Assembly: GCF_003387475.1 (NCBI RefSeq)
Contig: NZ_QUNO01000010.1
Coordinates: 1 to 64,000, forward strand
Direction: 5' to 3'
Length of the DNA: 64,000 nt
From: Kutzneria buriramensis
GTDB lineage: Bacteria > Actinomycetota > Actinomycetes > Mycobacteriales > Pseudonocardiaceae
How positions within the stretch are numbered: the stretch's first letter is position 1; every line of letters starts with the position of its first letter. Shown here piece after piece: positions 35,684 to 43,624 of the stretch. The translations under genes and the position numbers were made by a program. The notes under the pieces are model-generated. The model was given only the letters and a program-made list of their open reading frames with translations, was not told the origin of the DNA and did no database searches.

Positions 35684-35758
35684 TCGTGCGCCACCCGTCC
35701 GGCCCGTCAGGGGGATGGGCCGGCCCTCCGCGTCAGGTGGCGTACGTCAGAAGTCCGC

Positions 35759-36232
35759 TCAGAAGTAGGTGATGTCCCAGTGGTTGCCCTCGTCGCAGTA
35801 CAGGTTGCCGGCGGCCGACCTCCACTGCGGGTAGCCGTCGCCGCGCAGGCCGATGTAGCTGAAGCTGTTGTGCACGTAGTTGTCGATGCACGTGTTGTGC
35901 GAGATGTCGACCTTGTAGCCGTTGTAGTGGCTGTAGGTGCCGGACGCGTGGCCGACCTCGGTGCCGCCGGTGATGTTGATGGCGCAGCCGCTGGCGTGCC
36001 GGAGCGTGATCACGCCGTCGACGGTGCTGGCGTTGATCTGGTCGAACGAGGTGCAGTGCGGGTCGCTGCGGGTGGTGCAGTTGCCGCTGGAGGACCAGGT
36101 GATGCCGGCGGCCCGCAGCTCGGAGGCGGCCTGTGCCTGGGTCAGCTTGGTCACGGCCGGTGCGGCGCTGGCGGCGCCCGCGCCGGTGATCAGGGCTCCG
36201 GCGACGGCCGCGGCGACCAGAACGGCTTTCAT
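35759..36232 (-). CDS. Small secreted protein with M15 peptidase-like motifs
   Basis: Protein of 157 residues with a clear signal peptide (about 1-24, ending ASAAPA). Mature part: TWSSSGNCTTRSDPHCTSF, TGGTEVGHASG, then SHYNGYKVDI and finally DEGNHWDI. The spacing H-x-x-G-x-x-x-D followed by E-x-x-H-W-x resembles the zinc site and catalytic Glu of M15 D,D- or L,D-peptidases, so a small peptidoglycan hydrolase is possible. Four Cys residues could form two disulfides outside the cell. ATG 36232 has GAGGA 8 nt upstream. The enzyme assignment is an inference from motifs. Confidence 0.72.
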   Translation of the reverse strand: MKAVLVAAAVAGALITGAGAASAAPAVTKLTQAQAASELRAAGITWSSSGNCTTRSDPHCTSFDQINASTVDGVITLRHASGCAINITGGTEVGHASGTYSHYNGYKVDISHNTCIDNYVHNSFSYIGLRGDGYPQWRSAAGNLYCDEGNHWDITYF

Positions 36233-36303
36233 GGACACGCTCCTCGGGTCAGGGGCGCCCAGCAAACCCACCCCCGTTAAAAGACCGCTAAACGCCGCCA
36301 CGA

Positions 36304-36350
36304 ACCCCCGCGAGTCGCGCTCTCAGACACACCGAATGCACACCCCGGGC
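36304..36350 (+). repeat. Dispersed repeat, single arm
   Basis: Core AACCCCCGCGAGTCGCGC at 36304-36321 followed by CTCAGACACACCGAATGCACA; the end of the arm diverges (CCCCGGGCACA). It abuts the full palindromic copy at 36352. Confidence 0.85.
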
Positions 36351-36351
36351 A

Positions 36352-36474
36352 CACCCCGGCGAGTCGCGCCCACCACCAGACCGAATGTCGGCTTCGTGCA
36401 GAACTGCGACCCGAGGCACGTTTCTGCCTGAAACCGACATTCGGTGTGTCTGTGAGCGTGACTCGCGGGGGTTC
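36352..36474. repeat. Full-length palindromic dispersed repeat
   Basis: Left arm: CGGCGAGTCGCGCCCACCAC, then ACCGAATGTCGGCTTCGTGC at 36380-36399. The inverted right arm (36421-36474) reads TTTCTGCCTGAAACCGACATTCGGTGTGT in short parts and ends in the core GACTCGCGGGGGTT. It directly follows the stop codon (TGA at 36473-36475) of the minus-strand AfsR-like gene and is homologous, arm for arm, to the copy at 31114-31234. Confidence 0.88.
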
Positions 36475-39334
36475 AGGCGGGGGTCAGGTGACGGAGGGTG
36501 CGGCGGGCTTCGGATTGCCAGTGGGTGAAGCCGAGGGCGGCGAAGAGGCGCAGGGATTCCCGGACGGCGCGGCGGCCGGCGGTGGCATCGCCGGCGTGGT
36601 GGCGGAGTTGTCCCAGGCCCAGCAACGCGTACGCGCGGCCGCGCCGGTCGTCGATGCCGTCGAACACCGCGAGGCTGGCGGTGAGCAGCGCGTCGGCCCG
36701 GTCGTCCCGGCCGCGCCGCCGGTTCCATTCCCCCAACGATCGCAAGGCATATCCGCTCGCGTGCTCGTGGCCGGCTTCCTGGAACATCTCCAGGGAGCGG
36801 GTCAGCTTGTCCTCGGCACCGGACAGTTCACCCAGGCTGCGCAGCACGTGCGCCTCCCAGTGCCGGTCCGCGAGCCGGACGCTGGCAGCCAGCGCGGCCT
36901 CCAGCAGCGCGCCGGCACGGTCGAGATCACCATTGCGCCGCAACACATCCGCCAGCTGCTTGCCGGCGTACGCCTCACGCCGGCGGTCGCCGAGCCCCCG
37001 CGCGAGCCGGAGGCTGTCCTCGAAGCACCGGGTCGCCTCGACGGGGTGGTCGCGGTCGGCGAGCAGGGTTCCCAGCTGCCGCAACACATCCGCCTGACCG
37101 GCCTGGTCGTCGACCTCGCGCAGCATGCTCAGGCCGTTCTGCAACGCGACCTGGGCACGCTCGATGTCGCCGCGTTCGACGTCGATGTCCGCCCGGGCAG
37201 CCAGCGCACGACCAAGCCCGGAGTGGTCATCGAGACCGGTGAAGATCCGGCACGCCATGTCGTAGTAGACGCGCGCCCTGGCCGCCCGACCGTTCGATTC
37301 CCAGTGCAGGTCGCCGAGCCGGCACAGGCTGACGGCCTCGGCGCGGCGATCCCCGGTGTGCCGGGCCGAAACCAGGCCGATGACCTCGATCCGCCGGTCG
37401 CCGGGGCGGGCCGCGCACACCTCGGCGAGCCGCCCGGCCAGCGCCCACCGCCCGAGCCGGTGCGCCAACCCGACCAGGCAGTGCAGCACCGCGGACTCCG
37501 CCGCCCGCCAGCCCAGCGGATCGGCCTCCGCGCGCCGGACGACCGCCGGATCCGCAACTTTCTCCGCCGGCGCAACGGGAAACCGTCCGACCGGCAGCTT
37601 GCGGTCGGCTCGCGTCGAAACATCCAAATAGGACAACAGGAGCCGGTCCAGCGCCACTTCACGGGCGGGTTCCTCGGCGAGCAACCGCTCGTAGCCGAAG
37701 ACCCGGATCAGCTCGTGCGGCCGATACCTGAGCTGCCCCAGGCGATCCCGCCCGACGACCGCCACCAGCTGGGCCTCGACCAGGCCTGCCAATGCCTCCG
37801 AGGCGTCGACGCCGAGCAGCGTCGACAGCGCCCACTCCGGCAGGTCCACGGAGTCGAACCAGCCGAGTAATCGCAGCAGCTTGCGCTGCAACGGATCGCA
37901 CGACCGGTAGCCGACCTCGACGCCGGCCCGCACGTCCAGGTCGCCGACCCGCAACTCCGCCAGCCGGCGACGCTCGTCGGCGATCCGCGTGACCAACTCC
38001 CCCACCAGCAGGTACTTGGTCGACGCCAGCTTCGCCCCGGCGACCCGTACCGCCAGCGGCAGATACCCGCACAACCGCACCAACTGCCGGGCCGCATCCG
38101 GTTCCGCCGCCACACGATCCGCACCGCCGACCGCGGACAGGAGCTCCACCGCCTCGGCCTCGGACAGCTCGCCAACCTCGACGACAGCCGCACCCTCAAG
38201 ACCCGACAGCCGCGACCGGGACGTCACGAGGACCGTACAACCGCCACCGCCCGGCAGCAGCGGCCGAACCTCCGCCTCGCACGACGCATCGTCCAGCACG
38301 ACAAGAATCCGGCGATCGGCGGTCACGCTGCGGAACAGCTGCTGGCGTTCCAACAACCCGGCCGGCACCTCACAGCCAAGGGAGGAAAGAAAGGATGCCA
38401 GCACCTCGGCGGTCTCCACGCCACGCAGCTGGGCGTACAACTGGCCGTCCGGAAACTCGCATCGACGATCCTGCGCCACCCGAACGGCCAACGCCGTCTT
38501 CCCGATACCGGACGGTCCACACAGGACGGTCAGCGGCCCGTCACACCGAATCCCCGCGCGCCCCACGAAGTCCGGCACCGCCGGCGGCAGCTGCGCGGTC
38601 CGGAGCACCGCCCGAGGCAGCTCCCACGACGACGGGTCGGTCACCAGCCGGCGCAACACCGGCCCCGGATCGGCGTCGAGATGCGCGGCGACCCGGTCGA
38701 ACACGTCCGCCGCCTCGGCCGCACGGCCGGCCATGTGCAGCGCCACCATCAGCGAACCGGCGAGCACCTCCTGGCCGGGATCGCGCGCCAGCAACACGGT
38801 CAGCTCGGCGATCACATCGTGGCAGCGCCCGGCGGCGAGGTCGATCCGCACCCGGCTGTCCACAGTGGATAATCGAAGTTCCTCCAGCCACCGCGCGTGC
38901 GCCTCCAGCACCGGCCCGCACGCCACGTCCCGCAGCGCGTCCCCGCGCCACCGACCCAGTGCCGCCGCCAACAGCTCCCGCGCCGGCCCCAGCCGGCCGG
39001 CGGCCAGCAGCTCGCGCCCGCGCCGGGCCTCGGCGACGAACTCGGACTGGTCGAACTCGGAACCGTCAAGTGTCAACAAATAGCCCGCCGGCCCGGTGCG
39101 GATCGCGTCCGCCGGCAACACCTTGCGCAGCTTGGACACCGCCACCTGAACGATCACCCGCGCGCTGCGGGGCGTCTGCGACGGCCACAGCTCGTCGACG
39201 ATGGTGCCCAGCGAAACCCACTGGCCGGCATGGGCCAGCAGCAGGGAGAGAACCGTGCGCTGCTGCGGCGTGCTGGGCGTGACTCCGTGGCCGGTGCGGG
39301 TGACCTCCAGTGGTCCGAGGATCCCGTACCGCAC
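36473..39334 (-). CDS. AfsR/SARP-type regulator with NB-ARC and TPR domains
   Basis: Protein of 953 residues with the AfsR layout: OmpR-like winged helix (about 1-95; MRYGILGPLEV, LAHAGQWVSLGTIVDELWP, VQVAVSKLRKVL), bacterial transcriptional activator domain (about 97-240), STAND/NB-ARC ATPase (Walker A CGPSGIGKTAL near 270, Walker B RILVVLDDA, TSRSRLSGL), and C-terminal TPR repeats (about 650-950) for ligand or partner sensing. GTG 39334 has AGGT 6 nt upstream and lies 13 nt after the conservon GTPase stop, so it is probably part of that operon. No biosynthetic cluster is adjacent. A palindromic repeat follows its stop. Confidence 0.93.
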   Translation of the reverse strand: MRYGILGPLEVTRTGHGVTPSTPQQRTVLSLLLAHAGQWVSLGTIVDELWPSQTPRSARVIVQVAVSKLRKVLPADAIRTGPAGYLLTLDGSEFDQSEFVAEARRGRELLAAGRLGPARELLAAALGRWRGDALRDVACGPVLEAHARWLEELRLSTVDSRVRIDLAAGRCHDVIAELTVLLARDPGQEVLAGSLMVALHMAGRAAEAADVFDRVAAHLDADPGPVLRRLVTDPSSWELPRAVLRTAQLPPAVPDFVGRAGIRCDGPLTVLCGPSGIGKTALAVRVAQDRRCEFPDGQLYAQLRGVETAEVLASFLSSLGCEVPAGLLERQQLFRSVTADRRILVVLDDASCEAEVRPLLPGGGGCTVLVTSRSRLSGLEGAAVVEVGELSEAEAVELLSAVGGADRVAAEPDAARQLVRLCGYLPLAVRVAGAKLASTKYLLVGELVTRIADERRRLAELRVGDLDVRAGVEVGYRSCDPLQRKLLRLLGWFDSVDLPEWALSTLLGVDASEALAGLVEAQLVAVVGRDRLGQLRYRPHELIRVFGYERLLAEEPAREVALDRLLLSYLDVSTRADRKLPVGRFPVAPAEKVADPAVVRRAEADPLGWRAAESAVLHCLVGLAHRLGRWALAGRLAEVCAARPGDRRIEVIGLVSARHTGDRRAEAVSLCRLGDLHWESNGRAARARVYYDMACRIFTGLDDHSGLGRALAARADIDVERGDIERAQVALQNGLSMLREVDDQAGQADVLRQLGTLLADRDHPVEATRCFEDSLRLARGLGDRRREAYAGKQLADVLRRNGDLDRAGALLEAALAASVRLADRHWEAHVLRSLGELSGAEDKLTRSLEMFQEAGHEHASGYALRSLGEWNRRRGRDDRADALLTASLAVFDGIDDRRGRAYALLGLGQLRHHAGDATAGRRAVRESLRLFAALGFTHWQSEARRTLRHLTPA

Positions 39335-39347
39335 GGCCGCACCTGCC

Positions 39348-39941
39348 TTAGTGTGTGGCGCTGACCTGGGGCGGAGCTGTCAGCCGGGCCAACAGTACCT
39401 GTTCGATGACGGCCACCAGGACCTCTTTGACGGATTCGCGGTCGCGGGCGTCGCAGGCGACCACCGGGACCGCCTCGTCCACGCCGAGCGCCTCGCGCAC
39501 CTCGTCCAGCTCGAACCGCTCCTGCCCGGGGAAGTAGTTGACCGCCACGATGAACGGCGTGTCCCGGCGCTCGAAGTAGTCCAGCACGGGGTAGCAGTCC
39601 TCGATCCGGCCGGTGTCGACCAGGATGACCGCGCCCAGCGCGCCCTCCACCAGGTCGTCCCACAGGAACACGAACCGGTCCTGGCCGGGCGTGCCGAACA
39701 GGTACAGGATCAGCGACGAGTCCAGCGTGATGCGGCCGAAGTCCAGCGCGACAGTGGTGGTGTGCTTGTCGCTCAACGCCCCGGGATTGTCCACACCGAC
39801 CGACTTCTCGGTCATGGCGGCCTCGGTGACCAGCGGCTCGATCTCCGAGATGGCCCCGATCAGCGTGGTCTTGCCGACGCCGAAGCCCCCGCTGATCACG
39901 ATCTTCACCGACGTCGGCTGCTGTTCAGAGCGCCCGGACAA
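39348..39941 (-). CDS. cvnD: Conservon GTP-binding protein (CvnD type)
   Basis: MglA/Ras-like GTPase of 197 residues: P loop GGFGVGKTT (about 19-27), DFGRITL, FGTPGQDRFVFLWDDLVEGA, and AVNYFPGQ in the base-recognition region. In conservons it cooperates with CvnB and CvnC at the membrane kinase CvnA. A TTG start at 39941 overlaps the DUF742 gene by 17 nt and gives the usual short N-terminal leader; a GTG at 39908 is an alternative. It is followed after 13 nt by the AfsR-like gene. Confidence 0.9.
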   Translation of the reverse strand: MSGRSEQQPTSVKIVISGGFGVGKTTLIGAISEIEPLVTEAAMTEKSVGVDNPGALSDKHTTTVALDFGRITLDSSLILYLFGTPGQDRFVFLWDDLVEGALGAVILVDTGRIEDCYPVLDYFERRDTPFIVAVNYFPGQERFELDEVREALGVDEAVPVVACDARDRESVKEVLVAVIEQVLLARLTAPPQVSATH

Positions 39942-40353
39942 GGTCCCTGATCCTCTCGATGGTGGCGACGCTGAGGTCGGTGGTCTGGTGCACGGTCACG
40001 TGCCCGGCGGCCAGCAGGTCGCCGACCACGACCCGGGCCACGCCGAGCGGCACGCGCAGCGCCGCGCCGATCTCGGCGACCGAGCGCGGCTGCTGGCACA
40101 TCCGCACCACGGTCGCCGGCTCGAACTGGAGCGGGGCCGACAGCGCCGCGCCGTTGGCCACCACGAGCGTCTCGATCCGCAGCCGCTCGTCGAGCGGCAG
40201 GGTCCGGCCGCCGGTGACGATGAACGGCCGCACGAACGGCTCCTCGGCCACCGGCTCCGGCGCCGGCGGGGTGGGTGTGTTCGGCGAGAACCACGACGGG
40301 GCCTGGTTCACCTGGATCATCCGTGGGTCCGGCATGCGCGGCTGGTCGCTCAT
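39925..40353 (-). CDS. cvnC: DUF742 protein (CvnC type)
   Basis: Winged-helix-like protein of 142 residues: the DUF742 core is FVRPFIVTGGRTLPLDERLRIETLV, FEPATVVRMCQQPRSVAEIGAALRVPLGVARVVVGDLLA. The function in conservons is unclear; it interacts with the GTPase/roadblock pair. ATG 40353 overlaps the roadblock stop by 4 nt (ATGA). The N-terminal 45 residues are Pro-rich and disordered. Confidence 0.93.
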   Translation of the reverse strand: MSDQPRMPDPRMIQVNQAPSWFSPNTPTPPAPEPVAEEPFVRPFIVTGGRTLPLDERLRIETLVVANGAALSAPLQFEPATVVRMCQQPRSVAEIGAALRVPLGVARVVVGDLLAAGHVTVHQTTDLSVATIERIRDLVRAL

Positions 40354-40778
40354 CGCCGCAGCGTCTCTCTCAGCTCGGAGATCAGCGCCGGCGTGAGCAG
40401 GACGCCGGCCCGGTCGGCCAGCACCGCGATCTCGTAGCCCACCAGGCCGATGTCGCAGTTGCTGTCCGCGATCACGCCCACGCAGCTGCCGTCGTCGATG
40501 GCCGAGACCAGCAGGAAGCCCCGCTTCATCTCGATCATGATCAGCTTCAGGCCGTCGAAGTCGTAGTTGCGGGAAGCGCTCTTGGCCAGGCTCGACAGCC
40601 CCGACACCAACGCGGCCAGCCGGTCCGCGGAAGTCCGGTCGAGCCCCTCCGACATGGCGATCAGCAACCCGTCCGAGGACACCGCCACCGCGTCGCGGAC
40701 GCCGTCGGTGCCGCGGACGAAGTTGGCCAGCAGCCAGTTGAAGGTGTGCGGGTCGGCGTGCTGCACCTCGGCGGTCAC
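40350..40778 (-). CDS. cvnB: Roadblock/LC7 domain protein (CvnB type)
   Basis: Roadblock/LC7 protein of 142 residues (FNWLLANFVRGTDGVRDAVAVSSDGLLIA; IDDGSCVGVIADSNCDIGLVGYEI). Probable homodimer that controls the CvnD GTPase. The GTG start overlaps the kinase stop by 4 nt and the stop overlaps cvnC by 4 nt, so expression is coupled. Confidence 0.93.
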   Translation of the reverse strand: MTAEVQHADPHTFNWLLANFVRGTDGVRDAVAVSSDGLLIAMSEGLDRTSADRLAALVSGLSSLAKSASRNYDFDGLKLIMIEMKRGFLLVSAIDDGSCVGVIADSNCDIGLVGYEIAVLADRAGVLLTPALISELRETLRR

Positions 40779-43189
40779 CGGTGCTCCTCCTCGGGAAGCG
40801 TGTTCACTCGGGCTGGCAGCGGTCCGCGCTCGCCACGCTGGTGGCCCGTCCGGAAGCTGGACAGCATGGAGCGGACCTCCTCCGGCGAGCGGTTCTCCAC
40901 CGCGGTCGGCGGCCGGCTGGGCGCCGCCGGCCGGGACGTGTCCTCGGCGCGGCCGCGATTCCGTTTCACCAGGCCGTTCTTCGTACGCTGGACGGGCACG
41001 TCGCCGCGGGACTCGGCCGCGGGCTGGGCCGGCACGGCGACTACCGCCGCGGGTGTGCTGGCGAGGCGCTCCTGCCGGGTGCGCACCGGCGCTGGCGGTT
41101 GTGGTTGCCGCACAACGGGTTCGGCCGCCTCCGGCTCCGCCGCCGGCCAGGTGATCTCCGGCTGGCGCGCCTCGGGCCTACGCGGCTCCGCCTGCCGGAC
41201 CTCCATCTGTTGGACCTCCAGCTGGGGCGGCGCCGGTTGCTGCGGCGACGACGGCGCCTCGGCGAGCAGGTCCGGCGGCAGCAGCAGCCGCGCCACGATG
41301 CCGCTGACCGGCGACACCGTCAGCTCCACCTCGATGCCGAGCCGCTGCGCGAGCCGGCCGACCACGTAGTGGCCGAGGAAGCGGGTCGGCGCGACGATGA
41401 AGTCCTCCTCGCCGCGCAGCCGGGCGTTGGCCTTGGCCAGCTGCTCCTTGGTCATGCCGACGCCGTGGTCGACGACCGCGAGCATGTAGCCGGTGGCCAG
41501 CCGCCGGCCGTAGATCTCGACCTCCAGGTCCGGCGGCGAGAAGGCCAGGCCGTTCTCGATCAGCTCGGCCAGCATGTGCGCCAGCTCGCTGACCACCGCG
41601 CCGGTGATCATGGTCTCGTCCACCCGGCGCAGCACCACCCGGCGGTAGTCCTCGACCTCGGACAGGCCGGCGCGGATCACGTCGGACAGCGACAGCGGCT
41701 CGCCCCAGCGCCGCGGGCTGGTCTCGCCGACCAGCACCAGCAGGCTCTCGGCGTTGCGTCGCATACGGGTGGCCAGGTGGTCCAGCTCGAACAGGTTGGC
41801 CAGCGCCGACGGGTCGAGCTCCTCCTGCTCGAAGTCGCTGATGAACGTCAGCTGGCGGCGCACCAGGTTCTGGTTGCGGCGGCCCAGGTTGGCCAGCGAC
41901 TCCGTGGTGTTGCGACGCACCAGGGCCTGTTCGGAGGCCAGCTCGAAGGCCGTGGTCTGCACCCGGTCCAGCGCCTGCGCCACGGAGGCGATCTCGGCGC
42001 CGGCCTTCGGCGGCGTGCGCACCGGCTGCGGCCGCTCCGGCTCGACCTCGCCGGGCTGGTGCCAGGCGGCGATCGAGGCGGGCAGCCGGCGCGTCGCCAC
42101 GTCGTCGGCCTCGGTGGCCAGCGCCGCCAGCGGCCGGACGATCGAGCGGATGCTGGTGATGACCAGCAGCACCTCGGCGGCGACCGCGAGCAGCGCGACC
42201 ACCAGGTACGCGATCAGCGCGGCGGCGGCCTGCCCCTGGAGGTCCTGGGCCCGCGCGGTCAGGTCGTCGCCGACCGACTGCTGCACCTTGCGCTCGGCGT
42301 CGATCACCGACGTCATCTGGCTCCACCACGTCACCGGGTCGACCTGCGGGTCGACCGGCCCCTTGGTGGAGGCGATGGCGATCGCCTCGGACGCGGCGGC
42401 CTTGGTGGCGTTGTCGGAGCGCAGCGCGGCGTCGAGGGCCGCCTGCTGGGGCTGCGTGGCGTAGCGGGCGTACTCGGTGAGGCCGGCCTGCTTGCTGGCG
42501 CGGATCTCGGTGAAGTGCACGTACTCGCCGGCGCCGAACTTGCCCGCCGCGAACACGCCGTTGAGGAATCCTCGCTCCTGGCCGGTGTATTCCTTGGCGT
42601 CGCCCAACGCGTAAAGCGCCTGCAAGCCGCGTCGCAGCTGCGGGTCCTGCGCCTGGTCGAGCCCCAGCTGGAGGCCGTTCAGGGCGGCGATTCCCTCGGT
42701 GTAGTACTGGAAGGTCGCGCTGCGGTCGGCCCGGCCGGCGTCCACGCTCTCCCGGGTCGAGGTCAGACCGGACAGGTGGGCCAGCGCGTCGCGCACCTGG
42801 GACACGCCCGGCCCGGAGTCGTCGGCCAGGGCCTGGTTCAGCGCCGTCTGCGCCTTGTCGGTGGCCGTCCGCTGGGTCAGCAGCGTCTGCTGGAACCGGG
42901 TCTCACCGCCGAGCATGCCGTTGGTGAGACCGCGTTCGCGCTGCACCTCCTGGACGAAGTCCTGGACCTTCAGCGCCAGCGAGACCGAGCTCACGGTGTC
43001 GCCCGCGGTCAGGTAGCCGACGACCTGGCCGGCGATGGTCACGCCGAGCAGCGCGAGCACCAGCGCCAGGGAGAGGACGAGGATGCGAGCGAGCCGCCCG
43101 CGAATGGTGCCGGGCGCGACCAGTGTGGCCAGCGGGCCGGGTCCGGGATCGTCCGCCTCGCCGCCGGCCGGCCGGTGCCGTGCACTCAC
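40775..43189 (-). CDS. cvnA: Conservon sensor kinase-like protein (CvnA type) with nitrate-sensor-like domain
   Basis: Membrane protein of 804 residues. TM1 about 35-58, extracytoplasmic helical region about 60-310 with the NIT-like helix VQEVQRERGLTNGML, TM2 about 315-338, then HAMP/dimerisation, and a kinase-like ATPase (MLAELIENGLAFSPP, VDHGVGMTKEQ, FLGHYVVGRLAQ). The C-terminal 190 residues are Pro/Glu/Gln-rich. NIT domains bind nitrate or nitrite in characterised proteins, and this gene is divergent from a nitrate-assimilation operon. The second of two adjacent GTG codons (43189) has AAGGAG 6 nt upstream. Confidence 0.9.
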   Translation of the reverse strand: MSARHRPAGGEADDPGPGPLATLVAPGTIRGRLARILVLSLALVLALLGVTIAGQVVGYLTAGDTVSSVSLALKVQDFVQEVQRERGLTNGMLGGETRFQQTLLTQRTATDKAQTALNQALADDSGPGVSQVRDALAHLSGLTSTRESVDAGRADRSATFQYYTEGIAALNGLQLGLDQAQDPQLRRGLQALYALGDAKEYTGQERGFLNGVFAAGKFGAGEYVHFTEIRASKQAGLTEYARYATQPQQAALDAALRSDNATKAAASEAIAIASTKGPVDPQVDPVTWWSQMTSVIDAERKVQQSVGDDLTARAQDLQGQAAAALIAYLVVALLAVAAEVLLVITSIRSIVRPLAALATEADDVATRRLPASIAAWHQPGEVEPERPQPVRTPPKAGAEIASVAQALDRVQTTAFELASEQALVRRNTTESLANLGRRNQNLVRRQLTFISDFEQEELDPSALANLFELDHLATRMRRNAESLLVLVGETSPRRWGEPLSLSDVIRAGLSEVEDYRRVVLRRVDETMITGAVVSELAHMLAELIENGLAFSPPDLEVEIYGRRLATGYMLAVVDHGVGMTKEQLAKANARLRGEEDFIVAPTRFLGHYVVGRLAQRLGIEVELTVSPVSGIVARLLLPPDLLAEAPSSPQQPAPPQLEVQQMEVRQAEPRRPEARQPEITWPAAEPEAAEPVVRQPQPPAPVRTRQERLASTPAAVVAVPAQPAAESRGDVPVQRTKNGLVKRNRGRAEDTSRPAAPSRPPTAVENRSPEEVRSMLSSFRTGHQRGERGPLPARVNTLPEEEHR

Positions 43190-43624
43190 CACGTGCTCCT
43201 TCGTCGAAAAACGTGCATACGGGAGCGGAAAAGGCACCCCCACACCGTCGTGAATGCGCCACCCAGCCCCAGTGCAGGGAAGGTTTCATACGCCCACAAG
43301 CACTGTCAATAGGACAAACGGGCTAGCAGCGACTGATATGACACACTCAATGACAAGTGTTCGGTCAACTGTCACGGGAATGGCAAAATTCGACACCAGC
43401 ACCGCTGTTCGAGTGCGCACAGCGCGCCTCACAGGTCCTTTTGTCTCACTGTGAGCCCATGCTAGCGTCGCTATCCAGGATTTGCCGGACACCCCCGCAC
43501 CGTGCCAAAACTTCCCCTGTGAGGACGCCGGAACAGGCCCTTTACGCCGCATTCACGGTGCCCGCCCACGCCGCCTGCGAGGCTTCGGAGCACCGAAGCC
43601 TCGTCCACCCGCCGGAGGTCGAAC
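43190..43624. other. Divergent regulatory region of cvnA and the nitrate operon
   Basis: About 435 nt without a gene. It includes an AT-richer segment (43295-43410) with GTCAACTGTCAC (about 43363-43374), which might include GlnR-type GTnAC half-sites, and a perfect hairpin just before the nitrate reductase start. The real operators cannot be told from sequence alone. Confidence 0.5.
43578..43603 (+). promoter_or_regulatory. 5' leader hairpin of the nitrate-assimilation operon
   Basis: Perfect 11-bp stem CGAGGCTTCGG (43578-43588) with its complement at 43593-43603 and loop AGCA, 21 nt before the nitrate reductase ATG; the ribosome-binding site GGAGG (43614-43618) follows. No U-tract, so a terminator is unlikely; an antiterminator/regulator target or mRNA stabiliser is possible. 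Confidence 0.5.
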
